NCBI GenBank assembly: GCA_018398765.1
Contig: JAHBMJ010003515.1
Location: 1 to 64,000, forward strand
Source of the DNA: Chromera velia
Taxonomy: Eukaryota; Sar; Chromeraceae
DNA length: 64,000 nt
Direction of reading: 5' to 3'
A program made the position numbers and the translations under genes. The notes below the pieces were generated by a model. The model saw only the letters and a program-made list of their open reading frames with translations. It was not told the origin of the DNA and ran no database searches. Positions 11,746-24,059 of this stretch are shown in pieces; position 1 is the stretch's first letter, and each line of letters opens with the position of its first letter.

Positions 11746-13345
11746 GGAGGGACAGAGCGGAGCTGGGGGAAAGGGAGCATGAAGCAGGAGAGACAAAGGG
11801 TTTCGCCTGGTCATCCAACATCTCTGCCAAAAAGCACACACCAAAAAAAGAAAAACCCTTCTTCGTTTTCCCATGTGCTTCCGTTTGCTTTCATATATGA
11901 AAGTAAACGCATACACGAAAAAAAGAGTCCTTCTTTGTTTTCCCATGTGCTTCCGAAAAGAAAAAGATACAAGGGGGAAGTAAGTCGATATCCAGCGCTG
12001 TTCTATTTTCCATCTGTCTTTTTTTTCTCCTCGAGTCTTCCTCTTGTCCTCAAGGAAAGGGCGCTGTGGCGTAAAAATTCATCCCAAACACTCCTTCACT
12101 CCGCCGTTCTCGCAGAGAGAGACATGCAGAACCCAAACAAACCAGCAGAGCACTGTGCAGAGTGCTCCTCCTTGTAAGAGGACCCACGTCAAAAGGACAG
12201 GATGCAGCTGTCCAGAGTCAATCAATTGTATTCACACAAAGGACTGCACAGTGTCCAGCAGCACGCGCAAAATCATTTTTCTTAATTTGTTACAGAACGT
12301 TTTTGTTTCTGACTATTTTTTAAGTCTTGGAGTGGGTGGCGTGTGCCTGGTTCGCTGTGGTGTTGCGGTGGGAAAGTGGCTCCATTCTGAATTCAGACTC
12401 TCGCTCTCTTTCTCTCTCTCTCCCGCTTCTGTCTCTGCGTGTGAGAGTGTGCATACGCTCCTCCGTGTGTGTATGCGTGCGCTCACTTGTTTGTTTTCGA
12501 TCTGTTTACCTTCTTTTTTTTTCTTCTTCCACCCACAATGCATGGATGCTGTCTCCCTCGATCAGCGACTGTCGGTTTTCTCTGCATGGTCGTTGGAGGC
12601 TGCTGTTGCTGCACGATGGATGGAACGTTGACTGCATGTATGCCCGTTGCTTGGCAGTGCCTGCACGTTGTGTTGCTCCAGAAGAACGTTCTTGGAACCA
12701 ACCCCGTGTAGAAAGCACCTCGAGGGTATGTTCAGGTGTTTGTAAACACCAAACTGCACCGCTGACAGGCAAAATTCTGAATCGCCCGCCTATTCCCTTT
12801 CCCACATTGTTCGAGAAGAAAATACTAGAATAGGAGAAGAAACAGAATGTGAAAAGGGGGAAGAAGGACAAAGGAGAGCGTGTAACAGCTGAGGAAGTGA
12901 TGCTGGGTGATGGCACTCAGCCAATATTTGATCCTTTGATGCGCATTGCACGCAGAACGAGAGAACTGTTTGATGGTGCATGGAGTAGAGGATGGGGGGT
13001 CGATGCATGGGCAATGCATTGATCGTGGGGTCGAGAGAGGTCATTCGGGATGGATGGGTGCGTGAATTTGACGAGGGCAAGACAAGATCCCTTATCTTTC
13101 TTTCTGACTGACTGATTGTCTGATGAACTCAATGAAGAAGCGGCCGACAGTTGTTGCTAGATGCCTTCAATTTGTTTGTGTGGCGTGACACAGGCAGAAG
13201 AGCTGATTCATTCTGGATTTTTCATGAAAATGAGCGATTCGCAGCAGGAGGCAAGAGAAAAAACGGGAGCACACAACCAAACGGTGCAAAAGTGCATCTG
13301 CCTGTCTCCCAAGCTCCGAGGTCTCCGCCACTCCGTGTGTGCACA

Positions 13346-13376
<31 letters not shown>

Positions 13377-13579
13377 GCGTGCGTGTGCGTGCGTGTGCGT
13401 GCGTATAGCCACCAAACCCTATTAGGTTCATCTGCGAAGTGAAACGCAGAGGAACTCGGTGGCAGGGGTAGAGCAGAACTCTAGACATCCCGATCCATTC
13501 CATGCACCGACGGTGCTTGTCTGCTATGTACCCGACCACTCCCTCCCTCTCTCTTTCACTTTCCCCGTATCTCTCTCTG

Positions 13580-13628
<49 letters not shown>

Positions 13629-15327
13629 ACACCAACACATGACTTAGTGCAGTGTGTGACTTTGTCTTCCGAATTCTAGTCCGATTTTTTGGAATCAAGT
13701 AAGTCTTGAGCACTCTTTCCGTTACGGTAGCTGTGTATTCAGTCGTGGGGTGGGGGATTGAATCAGAAGGACAGTCTGACGACAACGAATGATCGCCAGT
13801 CCCTTTTGTGCGCTTTGTGCGAATGTGACCCGTCCTTTGTCTCTGTGATCAATCAACACGCGTAAAGAATGACCTACATGCATTTGATTCTCCTTTCTCT
13901 CTCTCCATCATTGCTCAGCCAGTCGGTCCCTTCCAGCATTTGCCTAAGTTGTTCCGGAGAAATTTTCAGATTTGTTGGATACCATTGGATGGATGGATTT
14001 GGAAGGATGAAGCCTCAAGCGGCATGCATGTATACACCGAACCGATGTTTCTTGCAGCCCTGAGATCCTGGCCCATGTGTGTGTGGCTATCGCATACGTC
14101 AGGGAAAGACGGAAATGCGGCAGCTGCACCAGCACCACTCTCAATCTAGTTGATTTTTCAATTTAAAACGTATGTGATTTCCAATTGAAAACAAAAAATG
14201 GATTTCCAATTGGAAATTCAAAGTTCTAATTGCATTTTATTCAGCTTTAATGTTTATGTAAAGCTACTACTACTAATTGGTGTTTAGATTTGAAATCGAT
14301 CTTTCAGTTTTAAAATGTTTAATAATTTTATCGAAAAATAGAGTTTCTTAGAGAGCTTCATTTGTATAGTACTAAGTTTTGAACATTGAAAAAAAAAAAA
14401 ACTAAATTGCTCTAAATTAGGAATTTCGGATTCTCATTTCCCACTGGCAATTACTTAGCCAATAATTCTCAAATACGAAGGGGTAAAAGTGTTTACATTA
14501 TTGACTAGATTATTGAACTTGAAATTTGAAAAACGATAAATCATGTAAATTTAAAATTCTGTCTGCATAATATAATCATAAATTTAGTAATTCAGTCACT
14601 GGTAATATATAAGTCAATTGAATTTATAGTAATTTTATATATTGACATGTGAAATATACATGACTTTGGCCCTACCAGTTGCTACTAAACTTATGCAATG
14701 ATGCGGCCCATCATGCGGGTGCTATGCAAATTAAGTTCTATTAAGTAACCAACGCCCAGTTCATCAAGGTTGCATGCATGCACACCTAGATGCACACGCA
14801 TCTAGACACGCATGCAACCTAATTTGCAGGTAGATGCGGGTTTCTTTCTGCACACAAATATCTCGTGAATGAATTCTTTTCATTCTTCTCGATCGACTCT
14901 TTCGTATTCATCTTTTCAGAGCCCCACTGGGCCACCAAATCATTCCAGTTTCACGAATTAATTCGGCTTGCGTGCGCGGTCCCGATTCGATCGAGAAGGG
15001 ATATAATGGAAATCCTCCGCTCTACGTTCGCCTGTCTCAGGTCCGCAGAATGCGAAGGAGTCCACTCAATTCCTTCTTGCCTGTTTTGAAGAGGAAGAAA
15101 AAAACACGCAGGGAGAGACGCTGACAGTGCAATAAAAAAGACAAAGAAACAAACGAACAAATAAACAAGTAAACCCGTTCCTCCAACCCTGTTTTTCGGG
15201 TCCAATTTTGGGATAGAGAGAATACAGGAAGCACATCCGTCCAACCGGAGTAAACCAGCAGCTCAGGACGTCCCTGTGTTTTCGCTCCAATGAAGGCTGT
15301 ACGTAGACTCTGTTTGCCTTCTCTCTC
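11746..15327. other. Gene-free region with microsatellites and an AT-rich island
   Basis: This stretch between the convergent reductase and P450 genes shows no supported exon. It holds a (GT)n run at about 13342-13400, a (CA)n/(GA)n run at about 13580-13626, and an AT-rich island at about 14150-14720 followed by a hairpin at 14767-14820. Confidence 0.55.
14767..14820. repeat. Nested inverted repeat (hairpin)
   Basis: Outer arms AGGTTGCATGC (14767-14777) and GCATGCAACCT (14810-14820) are perfect complements. Inner arms CTAGATGC (14786-14793) and GCATCTAG (14798-14805) are also perfect, leaving a four-base loop ACAC. It lies just downstream of an AT-rich island. It could be the remnant of a small inverted-repeat element or a structured transcript; nothing else identifies it. 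Confidence 0.7.
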
Positions 15328-18300
15328 TCACTGAGACCACTCTCGTGGCTTCAGGCAAAAAGTCACGTCTCTAGGCTCGAGGGTGATCTTGAACACCAAT
15401 TCCACTTTATCCCTCACACTCCCCTCCCCCTCATTCTTCTCAGCAACTCGTTTGTACTCCTCTGACAGATCCACCTGAAATCGGAGGAGCAGCTTGGCCA
15501 GCACCACCACTGCCTCCTGGAGAGCAAATTTCTGACCGATGCAGTTACGGGGACCTGCCGAGAATGGCAGCATAGAATAGTGAGACACACGCGTGCTCTC
15601 ATCTTCGGACGCCGCGATCAACCGTTCGGGCCTGAATTCCTCCGCGTCCTCCCCCCACACTGCCCGATCTCTCGCTGCAGCCCACACATTCAAGGCCACA
15701 TGCGTTCCCTTCGGGAGTGTGACTCCGTCGAGGCACTCATCTCTAGTGCACTCCCTGTCCAACCAGGGAACCGGGGGCCAGAGACGCAACGCCTCTCTGA
15801 TCACAGACCTAGTTCTGTCGAGAGATGCGAGGACATCCGGAGTCACGTGCAGAGACGGCTCCTTCCTCCCCCCCCCTCCCTCAGAGGAGGTCCAGGTAGC
15901 CAGAGAGAGAATCTCCTCCATCACCCAGTCCTGGGTCTTCGGGCTGATCGATCGATCGATCGATCGGGTGAGTGGTCACAGAGGGGGGGCAAAAGAAGAA
16001 GAGGAGATGAGGACAAGCACGTGAGATCGGATAGTCACAGAGGGTTGGAAACGCAGATTCAGGCAGGTGTGTCTGCATGAAGTGGTGTTTGGAATCATCC
16101 TCGGACCAGTCAGATGACCTATGTGTCATTCCTGCAGGGGCTTTGGAAAAGGAACTGTACGTCTACCTCCTCCTAACATGGTATGACACAAGGCCAGCAG
16201 CACCCTTGTTCTCTTGTTCGCACGAAGAGAATCAACCGCAAGAGAGAGAAAAGTGGATCAATCGAAGAAGATCAGATTGTGCCTTCCAAAGGGGGACACC
16301 CAGATGCTTGCATGGCCACATGCGTGCAACCGTGATTCATGGATGTTTTCATACGAGATCCAGAAAAGTGATTATTCAGCAAGAGACGCTCATGCACCCA
16401 CCTGCAGCTGAGCTCAAAAAGAGCCCACTGGAGAGCAGTTGACGTCGTGTCGTGTCCCGCAAAGAGGAAAGTGATGGCCTCGTCAGTGATGTCCGTTTCC
16501 TCAGCCACGCCGCTGTTCAACAACTGATCCACAAGGTTATTGGCTCCTGTGGTAGTTGTTCCACTTCCCTTTTTGGACTGGGGGGCGTTTTTGTTGGCCT
16601 GTTTCTTCTCTCTGACGAACTCTCTGACCTTCCTGATGATGCGATCGCGCTTCTGGCTGAAACGGTAAACCGACGGGAGGGGGAGGAAGGAGACCCACTC
16701 AGGTCCTGGAGAGGGAGGGAGAAGAAAGAAGATGAAGGGGAGAGGGAGAATGAGAAGTCGAATGCGCGGGTGGAAGCGTGCAGGGAAGAAAGGGAGGTAG
16801 CCCATGAAAGCCCATGAAAAGAGACCCCCCCCCGTTCGTGTTTGTATTTCTGTTCATGTCTTGTCGGTGCAGCAGTTCAACAAGTCTGCATGATTCTGCT
16901 GCTTTTCTTTCTGTGTTTGCCTGCGGCTCTCTCACAGTCTCTATCTGCGTCGTCGTCAGGCTACCTTCTATCCTTCCTGCCGCTCTGTCATTAGTCTGTT
17001 TGCCTCACATGGAGTTCTCTCTGTAGGTCGTTGCTCTGACTTCCAAACACCTTCTTACAGAAGACAGATACACAGATGAACAAATGAACAGATAGATAGC
17101 TAGACAGCAAAGCTGGAGAGGCAAGCGGAAGGGCACTCTCGAAAGCGCAACAGACAACACAACAGCTCGAAAAGGACACTGAAAAGTCCATGCCATCAGG
17201 TAAGGCAACTAACAAACGAACGGACCGAAGAGGATCCCCGAGGCAAAGTAAGGTTCCTGAAGTTCCAGCAGCTCCTTCCACGCCCGCGCCATCCACACGT
17301 TGTCGAATGCACCCCCGAAGGAGGCCTGGATGATCACCGACAGCGTCAAGCCCTTCAGGTCAGAGGGACCAACCAATGCGCCCTGCTCCTTCCCCTTTTC
17401 CTGTCCGTCTTTGGCCTTCGCCTTGTCCAGCAACGACTGCAGGAAGAAGGGGGATCAGCCAGTAATGCAGAAGAGCATAGAACCATAGAGGGTGCACTTG
17501 TGTTAAGTGGCGTTGCTGTTTCGCGTCTTCCCATTATTGAGAAGATGAGATAGAAACGTGGAAAAGAGAGCGACAAATCCGTGAAAAAAGGGCCAAAAAA
17601 GCGTGCGTCAGACATCACACGCCTCCCCTTGCAATGAGGGAACCTAGAGTGCGAGAAGACCTGCAAGCCGGTGCATAGGAGAGAGGCAGTCGGGGTAACG
17701 AACCTTGACAAAGACGTCGCTTTCCTTTTCGACCACCCTCGATGACTCTTTCAAGGCATTGAAATGGAAAAGGGGGGTGAGGGCCTTTCGGTTCTTTGCC
17801 CACTTGCTCCCGGTAGATGTGACCAAACCGTCTCCAAGGACCAGCTTGGTGACGCCATAGACCATCTTCTCCTTTGGGAACCTCTCGAGATCTCCTGTGG
17901 CCTCTTTGAAGAAATCACAGTCGTAAACCATCACACAGACCTTCCCGTTCATGTAGGAACTGCCGAGGTTCACAAGTTTTCTCCACCGTCTCTTCCCGTC
18001 TCCATCTGTAGTCTGGAGACAGTCAAGAAGACAACGGATCGATCCTCCGCTTTCCTGGTCCAGAGAGATCACCAGAGGGTTGCTCTTCAACAGGGGCTTC
18101 TTCTTGAGGTCTGCCTCAGAGAAGAACGGAAGGGGAAGACCAGTCAGACCCCGCATTCGAAGCTTCAAGCGTGCAATAAGCCAAAGCCATCTACAAGCGA
18201 TAGCGGTGGGAATTGAGACACCAAAGAGCAACGCAGCTTGGAGGACCAGCGTTTTCGGAAGAGCTTTCACGGCACCCCGTAGAGACTCCAACAGCCATTC

Positions 18301-18465
18301 TGAGGAGAACGCGAACGTGGAGAGACTCAGCACGGAGCTCCCCCGGCCAACCCCGCTCATCATCACGGCGGGACGACACACAACTGGAGACGAGACGGGA
18401 CACTGATCGTCGGACAATCGACCTGCCGTTGCTTGTCTCTTTGCAACACAACCACTCGGACACAA
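15328..18465 (-). CDS. Cytochrome P450 monooxygenase, CYP4-like, 4 exons
   Basis: Exons on the minus strand: 18465 (or Met at 18363) to 17704, 17436-17226, 16705-16402, 15943-15328. Phases agree and give 596 residues from the inner Met or 630 from the outer. A hydrophobic segment near residues 40-65 (LQAALLFGVSIPTAIACRWL) fits an N-terminal membrane anchor, so the enzyme probably faces the cytosol from the ER. The I-helix motif AGHDTT, the K-helix EALR, the FRPER element and the haem-binding loop FSAGPRNCIG (Cys near 526) are all intact, so an active haem-thiolate monooxygenase is expected. The motif set resembles the CYP4 clan (fatty acid or isoprenoid hydroxylation), but the substrate cannot be read from sequence. 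The exon 2/3 join uses donor gtccgt and an acceptor after a long pyrimidine tract; a slightly different join is possible. A CGAT tandem run abuts the exon 4 acceptor. Confidence 0.93.
15944..15967. repeat. CGAT tandem repeat abutting a splice acceptor
   Basis: On the plus strand GATC is repeated about five times directly before the P450 exon 4 acceptor. The minus-strand intron therefore ends in repeated CGAT followed by CAG instead of a normal pyrimidine tract. Confidence 0.8.
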
Positions 18466-19920
18466 AACGACGGCCTGTTACTTCTTTCTTAAAGACATTC
18501 CTTTCACGATCAAATCCATGAAAACAGAATAATAATGCAGCGCCACGGGGGACTTATACCAGCCGCATGCAAGGGTTTTGGGGCACGTCGTGCAGCACGT
18601 CGATCTGATGCCACGTCCACTTCATGCCATGGCCCCCACTGGGGCCCCCCAGCCATGGTATCTGTTAAGGCCCTTAGCCGCACCTATGGAAAAAAAAAGT
18701 CGAAATCACCATAAATCGGGTTATTCATACATTTGCCTTTCGGGACCCGCTTTCCGGCAACTGTACAGCGCGTGGCGAACGTGTGTAGGACTGATATCTA
18801 ATCAGAAACTGCTAAATATCTATCAGTGGCGGCTTTCTAGAGCCATAAGAAGAATAGGTATTCTTCGGACACAGGGACTTCTGAGAGTACACACATGCAG
18901 CTAGACCTAGCAGCTAGACTCTGTTAGTTAGTTTGCCTTACTGCTGACATCTGCACTGTTATGGTAAAGACGTGATCAATCGATCGAACGATCAAGCACA
19001 GAAACGGAACCATCATGTATCGGTCACGCACGTCAATTGTATTGACGCACGTGCGGTCTCAATACACACGGCGCCGGCAGGCCTGCGCGGACACCTAACA
19101 GACACAGGGCCGCCCGCCGGTGGGCCGATAGGGCGTATGATGGCGTATGTAAGTCCCACACATGCCCACCCCTCCTAAACATGTGCCCACATACGTCATA
19201 AAAGGAAAAACACACACAAGGCATTTCTCCACTCAAAAAAAGAATGAGTTAAAGCTGTCTGACTGATCGACCCATGGAAAGAATATCGATTTGGCTTCTC
19301 ATTATATAGAGTTGGTATACCACGACTAACAACAGCAAAACATACGGCCTTGTAGCTTAGAATCGGAGTCTCTCATCGAATGCAATGTAACATCAATGGA
19401 TACAATGCATGAATACACACAATGCATCAACGAATCCCCAGGCGTCTCCAGAGTTCCCACTGGCAGACGTCCCAAGGAAATCATTTATTCAGTCATTCAA
19501 TCACTAATAGTGCAGAAAAGAATAAAGAGGAAACTGTTGAGATAATAGATAAACAATTGATGAGAAAGAGAGAAAACAATAGAAAAAAAAGTTGTTGTAG
19601 ACGCAGACAACAGAGGAGAAAGAGAAAACATATATATTCATTATGCATTCTCTCGTCTTTCATCCTTTTCTCTACTCTCTTGCTCCCCCACGACTCCTTG
19701 GGAGAAAACAAGACCTGAAACACACACAAGCAAAGGCAAAAATGAAATGCACGTACACAAACAATCAGCATATGAAATCCGTTTCCTCAGCTTCACATAC
19801 AAAGACCAGAAAGGCGCTCAGCCTGTCTTTTTCCTTTTCTCTTTCCCCCCTCCTTTCGGAGTTCAAGAGGGAGATGGTTGACACCATCATGATGGTGATC
19901 TGCAGATTGAGTAAGTGACC
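18466..19920. other. Gene-free region upstream of the P450 gene
   Basis: I see no supported gene. The first 200 bases should hold the P450 promoter and 5' leader. A GC-rich stretch (about 18540-18680 and 19050-19150) gives way to A-rich DNA that runs into the retroelement fossil. Confidence 0.5.
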
Positions 19921-20460
19921 TACCTTTATGGTATCACAGAAGATGGCAGATGCAAGAGAGACGGCAACGAAGTTCTTTGATGAGATTGTTTGTGAGCAGG
20001 GCATACCTAGGTCTATTATCTCTGATCACGACCCTCGATTCATCTCGAACTTCTGGCAGACTCTTTTCCATCTGGTAAAGACAAATGTAAAGATGTCCAC
20101 TGCCAACCACCCCCAGACAGACGGACAGATAGAAATCGAAAACTGGACGCTTGAGCAGCCTGAGGTTGTTCGATGCTTCGTTACAGAGCATCAGGAGGAC
20201 TGGCCAAAGCACCTCAAGACGGTTGCTTTTGCCGTTTGCACGAGTGTCCACCAGATAACTGGGTTCACTCCTTTCTGGATTTAATTTGTTCAGCAGAGAG
20301 ATCCTCTCACACTTCCTTTATTTCTCTGCCCCCATCCTTCTTCTTCTGAAGCATCGCAAAATCTGAAAGAGAAGATTAACATTCTTCAGGAAGTGAAGGA
20401 CTGACTGGAGAGAGCCAGAGAGAGAGTAGCACTCCTCTCAAAAAAAAAGAAAAAAAATAA
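19921..20460 (+). mobile_element. Ty3/gypsy LTR retrotransposon fossil (integrase fragment)
   Basis: A fragment of the integrase catalytic core of the Ty3/gypsy (Metaviridae) family, recognised by SDHDPRF and NHPQTDGQIE and by the downstream GFTPF motif. Weaker similarity continues to about 20450. Reverse transcriptase, gag and recognisable long terminal repeats are absent nearby, so the copy is a broken, truncated relic with at least a few breaks. Low-complexity A/T tracts follow. Age cannot be judged without LTRs; the protein motifs are still well preserved, so it is probably not very ancient. Confidence 0.85.
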
Positions 20461-20792
20461 GCGATCAAAGGAGATTTTTTTTTTTTTCTTTTTTTCTTTT
20501 TTTTTACCCTCAATAATACCTAATAACAGTTGTACAACACATGAGCAACACCTGTGCAATACTTGAATAACAGTTGTTTGACTAAAAAAAAAAAGAAAAA
20601 AAAAGGAAAGGGTTTGGGGGGATCTTTTTTTTTTTTTTTAACCGACGCCTAGGTTTTTTTTCTGTATTTAATTTTTCTTTTCATTTTTTCTTTTTTTTTT
20701 TTTCTTTTTCTCTTTTATTTTCTGCATGCCTAACTGCATAAATTATATATATATATATATATATATACATATTTCTTCTTTTCCGTCTTTTT

Positions 20793-20824
<32 letters not shown>

Positions 20825-21209
20825 TTTTTAATTCTTTTTTTTTTTCTTTCTTTCTTTCTTTCTTTTCTTCGTTCCTTTCTAGAGTTATATTCTGTGTTTC
20901 TTCATTACTTTCTTCTTTGATAATTGAAGGTTTTGTTTCCTTCTTTCGAATCTTTTCTCCCTCATTTTTTTATTTATTTATTATTATTTTAAGTCTAAGT
21001 AATGAATTAGAACATAAGCAGATCAAAATCTTTGTTAATATAAATTTGATGTGGTTTCAGTTGTACGCTAGTAACGCTACTGATTTTTTTTTTTCATTAA
21101 ATTTTATAGTGGTTCCATCGATATATGCTGTTTCAATTGCTACTGAATTTATTCTGAGTCAAAAAGTCTGCAGGTCAACTGAGGAGACCGCAACACCTTC
21201 CACTTCATT
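20460..21209. other. A/T and TTTC low-complexity region
   Basis: No gene seen. It contains long T and A runs, a (TA)n run at about 20743-20766, TTTC runs at 20795-20825 and 20845-20870, and near 20520-20580 a copy of the GTTGTT-rich motif (reverse orientation) also found at the start of the window. CGACGCCTAGG at about 20643 resembles the tip of the inverted-repeat element near 63.1 kb. Confidence 0.6.
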
Positions 21210-21607
21210 TCAGAGTTTCACGCGCCGTTCTAAGTCTTCAATGTCTAACACAGCCTTTTGCAGAAGGTGTTCATTCTCTCCAAAAATATATTTCCCTTGG
21301 CCAATTTGAGAAACAATGCGAGAAAAGGCATCCTGAGCCTCCATCGTTTCCTTTGGTAGATCTATTCCCCATGTTCTTTGATGTGTCCCCAGACTCTGTG
21401 CCACGCTACGAATTCTTGCAACCTTTTCCTCCTCCGTCCACCGGCCTCGGAACTCTTCCTGGTCGAAATCCAACAGCTTGGCAAACCCCGCTTGGATAAA
21501 GCCAGCATTCTTCGGACCTCCGTCTGAGTGAACGTACCTGCAAAACCATACATACGTACACTGTCAGAGGAACATAAGTACATACATAAAGACACCCATC
21601 CAGCCGT

Positions 21608-21670
<63 letters not shown>

Positions 21671-22067
21671 TTTGAGTGTCTGAGGAGATATGCATACATG
21701 CATCGACGTGCTCACACATGCAGAAACATGTGCGTGCACACCCCTGTCTGACGCTAACGCAGCATACCCGTGTCTGAGGAGCCTCTCGTGAGCTCCCACC
21801 ACTGCCCTCTGGACGTTTTCTGGTGGCAACTCTCTGAGGTTCTTGAACTTTTCGATCACATCCAAAAAGTCTGCGTGCATGTACGCAATTTGTCCATCAA
21901 GGAGGAAGGGTCGAGGTGAGGAAGGCGAATCAATTTAATGCACTCACTCATTCGCATACACACCGATTCACACATACCCACACGAGATGGACGCACGCGC
22001 ACGTGCACTCGCTGTAGTGTGCTCTCTCTCTCTCTCTCTCTCTCTCATTCTCTCTCAGACACACACA

Positions 22068-22107
<40 letters not shown>

Positions 22108-22130
22108 CACGCACACACTCACACACACAC

Positions 22131-22166
<36 letters not shown>

Positions 22167-23264
22167 GGACGCGTGCGTGCGTGCGTGCGTGCGTGAATCC
22201 TTCAAATTCTTGAAAGCAAAAGCAGGCGAGGAGGCATGCAGAGAAGTAAGTCTGATTGTGTAACCCATCACTGCGAGAAAGTCAAAAGAATGAGGGTGCA
22301 CGCAGGCTTCTTCTCTCCATCAGGAAGGAACACATACAGACTGACACTCAAAGAGAGAAATAGAGCGAGGAAGGGAGGTACGGATGGTGGGGGAATCTGT
22401 ATGCGGATGCTTCTTGCCTGGACAAAAGTGTGTCAAAAGAGAACTTCCCCATTGTGTCCGGGAATAGGTGTCCTTCATGCATGTTACTTGCAAATGCGTT
22501 TGGATGTATGTGCACACCTCTGTCCGTTCGGCAACTGCTGTGTACGCAAGAGAGAATTCGTTTCTCGCAAAAGCAAGAAAAACCCACCTGTCAGACTGTC
22601 GGCCGCTTTTGTGTACTATCATGCACCCCCTACTGGACATACAAAAGCATGCAGGCGTACTGCCAGGCCCAACTCATCATACGCGCCCCTTTTTTCCTCA
22701 TAATGCCCAGTCTAGTCTGTTCTCGTAGTCTGTGATCCTACTGTGCATCTAGTGATCAGCCGGCCGACCGAGTTCTCGTAGTCTGTGCATAAAAAGGAAA
22801 CAAGCCGGCCGACCCGAATAAAGCCGCTCCATCACCAGGCTCCCCATATTCCTCCCGAAGACGTCAAAGCAATCCACGCGAAGAAACACCTTCGGCCCGA
22901 CTCCAATTCGATCTGCAAAATCTGCAAAACAGGCTTCCTTCTGGAACCTTTCTCCAATCCCCTGTTGCAATGCATATCCTTTACCGTCCTGAGAGTGGGG
23001 AAGCACAGATGTGTCCTTGCTCTCTACTGCCGATACTTGTGCTCTTGTGCCCCTTCCAATGAGCTTTCCCTTCTCGAGCCAATCCTGCAGCTGGCAGTAG
23101 TACCCGTCTCTTTTGTGGAGCACTCGGGGGGCCTTGAGCTGTTCTGCAGTTGTGCATTGACTGGGAGGAAGGGAAGGAGGAGGAATACTGCGGCGGAGTC
23201 TAGTGCATTCTCCATGAGACGGAGCCAGTGCGGCAGCAAAGAAGAAAAACCAGAATGCACTCAT
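21210..23264 (-). CDS. Secreted protein-kinase-like protein with altered catalytic motifs, 3 exons
   Basis: Exons on the minus strand: 23264-22814, 21870-21768, 21537-21210. Phases agree and give 293 residues. Residues 1-19 ([19 protein letters not shown]) look like a cleaved signal peptide, so the protein should enter the secretory route. A kinase-like fold follows: a glycine-rich loop GRGTRAQV near 70-77; YALQ near 97-100, where the usual nucleotide-binding lysine appears to be Gln100; Glu110 as a possible C-helix acid; and VMERL near 144-148 as a hinge. [10 protein letters not shown] (186-195) matches a catalytic loop with Asp190 and Asn195, and LLDFD (206-210) replaces DFG. The domain is short and the C-lobe after DFD is reduced. 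It may be an atypical kinase or a pseudokinase. The family is not recognised beyond the fold, and the fold call rests on motif order only. Confidence 0.75.
21611..21670. repeat. (CA)n/(GA)n microsatellite in intron 2 of the kinase-like gene
   Basis: A CA run followed by a GA run lies 70-130 bases upstream of the exon 3 acceptor. In transcript sense it reads CU repeats then GU repeats. Confidence 0.9.
22022..22188. repeat. Compound microsatellite (CT, CA, GA, CA, CGTG)
   Basis: Successive dinucleotide runs in intron 1 of the kinase-like gene: CT near 22022-22046, CA near 22061-22085, GA near 22086-22107, CA near 22110-22163, then GCGT repeats to about 22190. Confidence 0.9.
22719..22814. repeat. 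Imperfect short direct repeat at the end of exon 1 of the kinase-like gene
   Basis: TTCTCGTAGTCTGTG occurs near 22720 and 22773, and AGCCGGCCGACC at 22758 and 22803. The second copy overlaps the exon 1 donor of the kinase-like gene, so the duplication reproduces part of the splice-site context. Confidence 0.6.
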
Positions 23265-23643
23265 CTCCAGTTTGCATCAACTGGCTCTGTTGATCCCTAC
23301 GTTCAGAGGCGTTCTGTGGCAGAGTGTGTTCCTCTTCCTGTGCCGACCTTTCGTAAGTCAGACTGGGTGAGATCGCTGCGAATTGAGTTGTATTGGCCGA
23401 CTTATGACCATGCATGCAACAGAAAGAAAACAAATGCAATTTATAAGTTGCACATGCATGCATGCAGCTATGGGCAAGAACTTCCCCTGCATAGTTTAGG
23501 GCAGGGGTCGAGATGAACGCTGGAAGAGAGCGTTTCGTGCGGGCGACTGCACGGAATGCTGAGAGAAGTGGGTGGTTTTTTGATCCGAAGAGCGACGTCG
23601 TCTTTGTGAAGACGGCAGTACGTTGAGCACTTTGTTGGTGTCT

Positions 23644-23679
<36 letters not shown>

Positions 23680-24059
23680 TGATGGCGCAGATTAATTGCA
23701 TGCGCGCGCGCAAGAGCGTGTACGAGCGACGTTTGCGCGTGCATGGTTTTTCTTTTTTTTTAATTGCCTTAAGTGCAATATAATTAATGATGCGCATGCA
23801 TACAATTAAGCATGCCTGCCTGCTTATATATATATATATAGGCGTCTTACCTACATTCTGAGTCAGAAGCGGAACGATATCTCATTCTTATCTGCACTTG
23901 ATCTATACGAACGACTAACAGCGCCTCTGTGACGAAGAGCGACCACGAGGACCTGAGAGATCAGAGCTACCAGACAGGTTTTCTCACACATTCTACTTCC
24001 TTCTCAGTTCTTCAGGAAACCCAAAGAGAACAGACGGCAACAAGGCAAGACCAAGCAAG
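23265..24059. promoter_or_regulatory. Head-to-head intergenic region with TA repeats
   Basis: This 795-base stretch separates the divergent kinase-like gene and the 16-exon gene and probably holds both promoters. It contains (TA)n runs at about 23647-23677 and 23826-23840 and TGCATGCA-type sites near 23411 and 23455-23465. No exon is seen. Confidence 0.4.

Noticed and set aside
15580-16080. 166-codon plus-strand frame
   Set aside because: It is antisense to P450 exon 4 with no domain.
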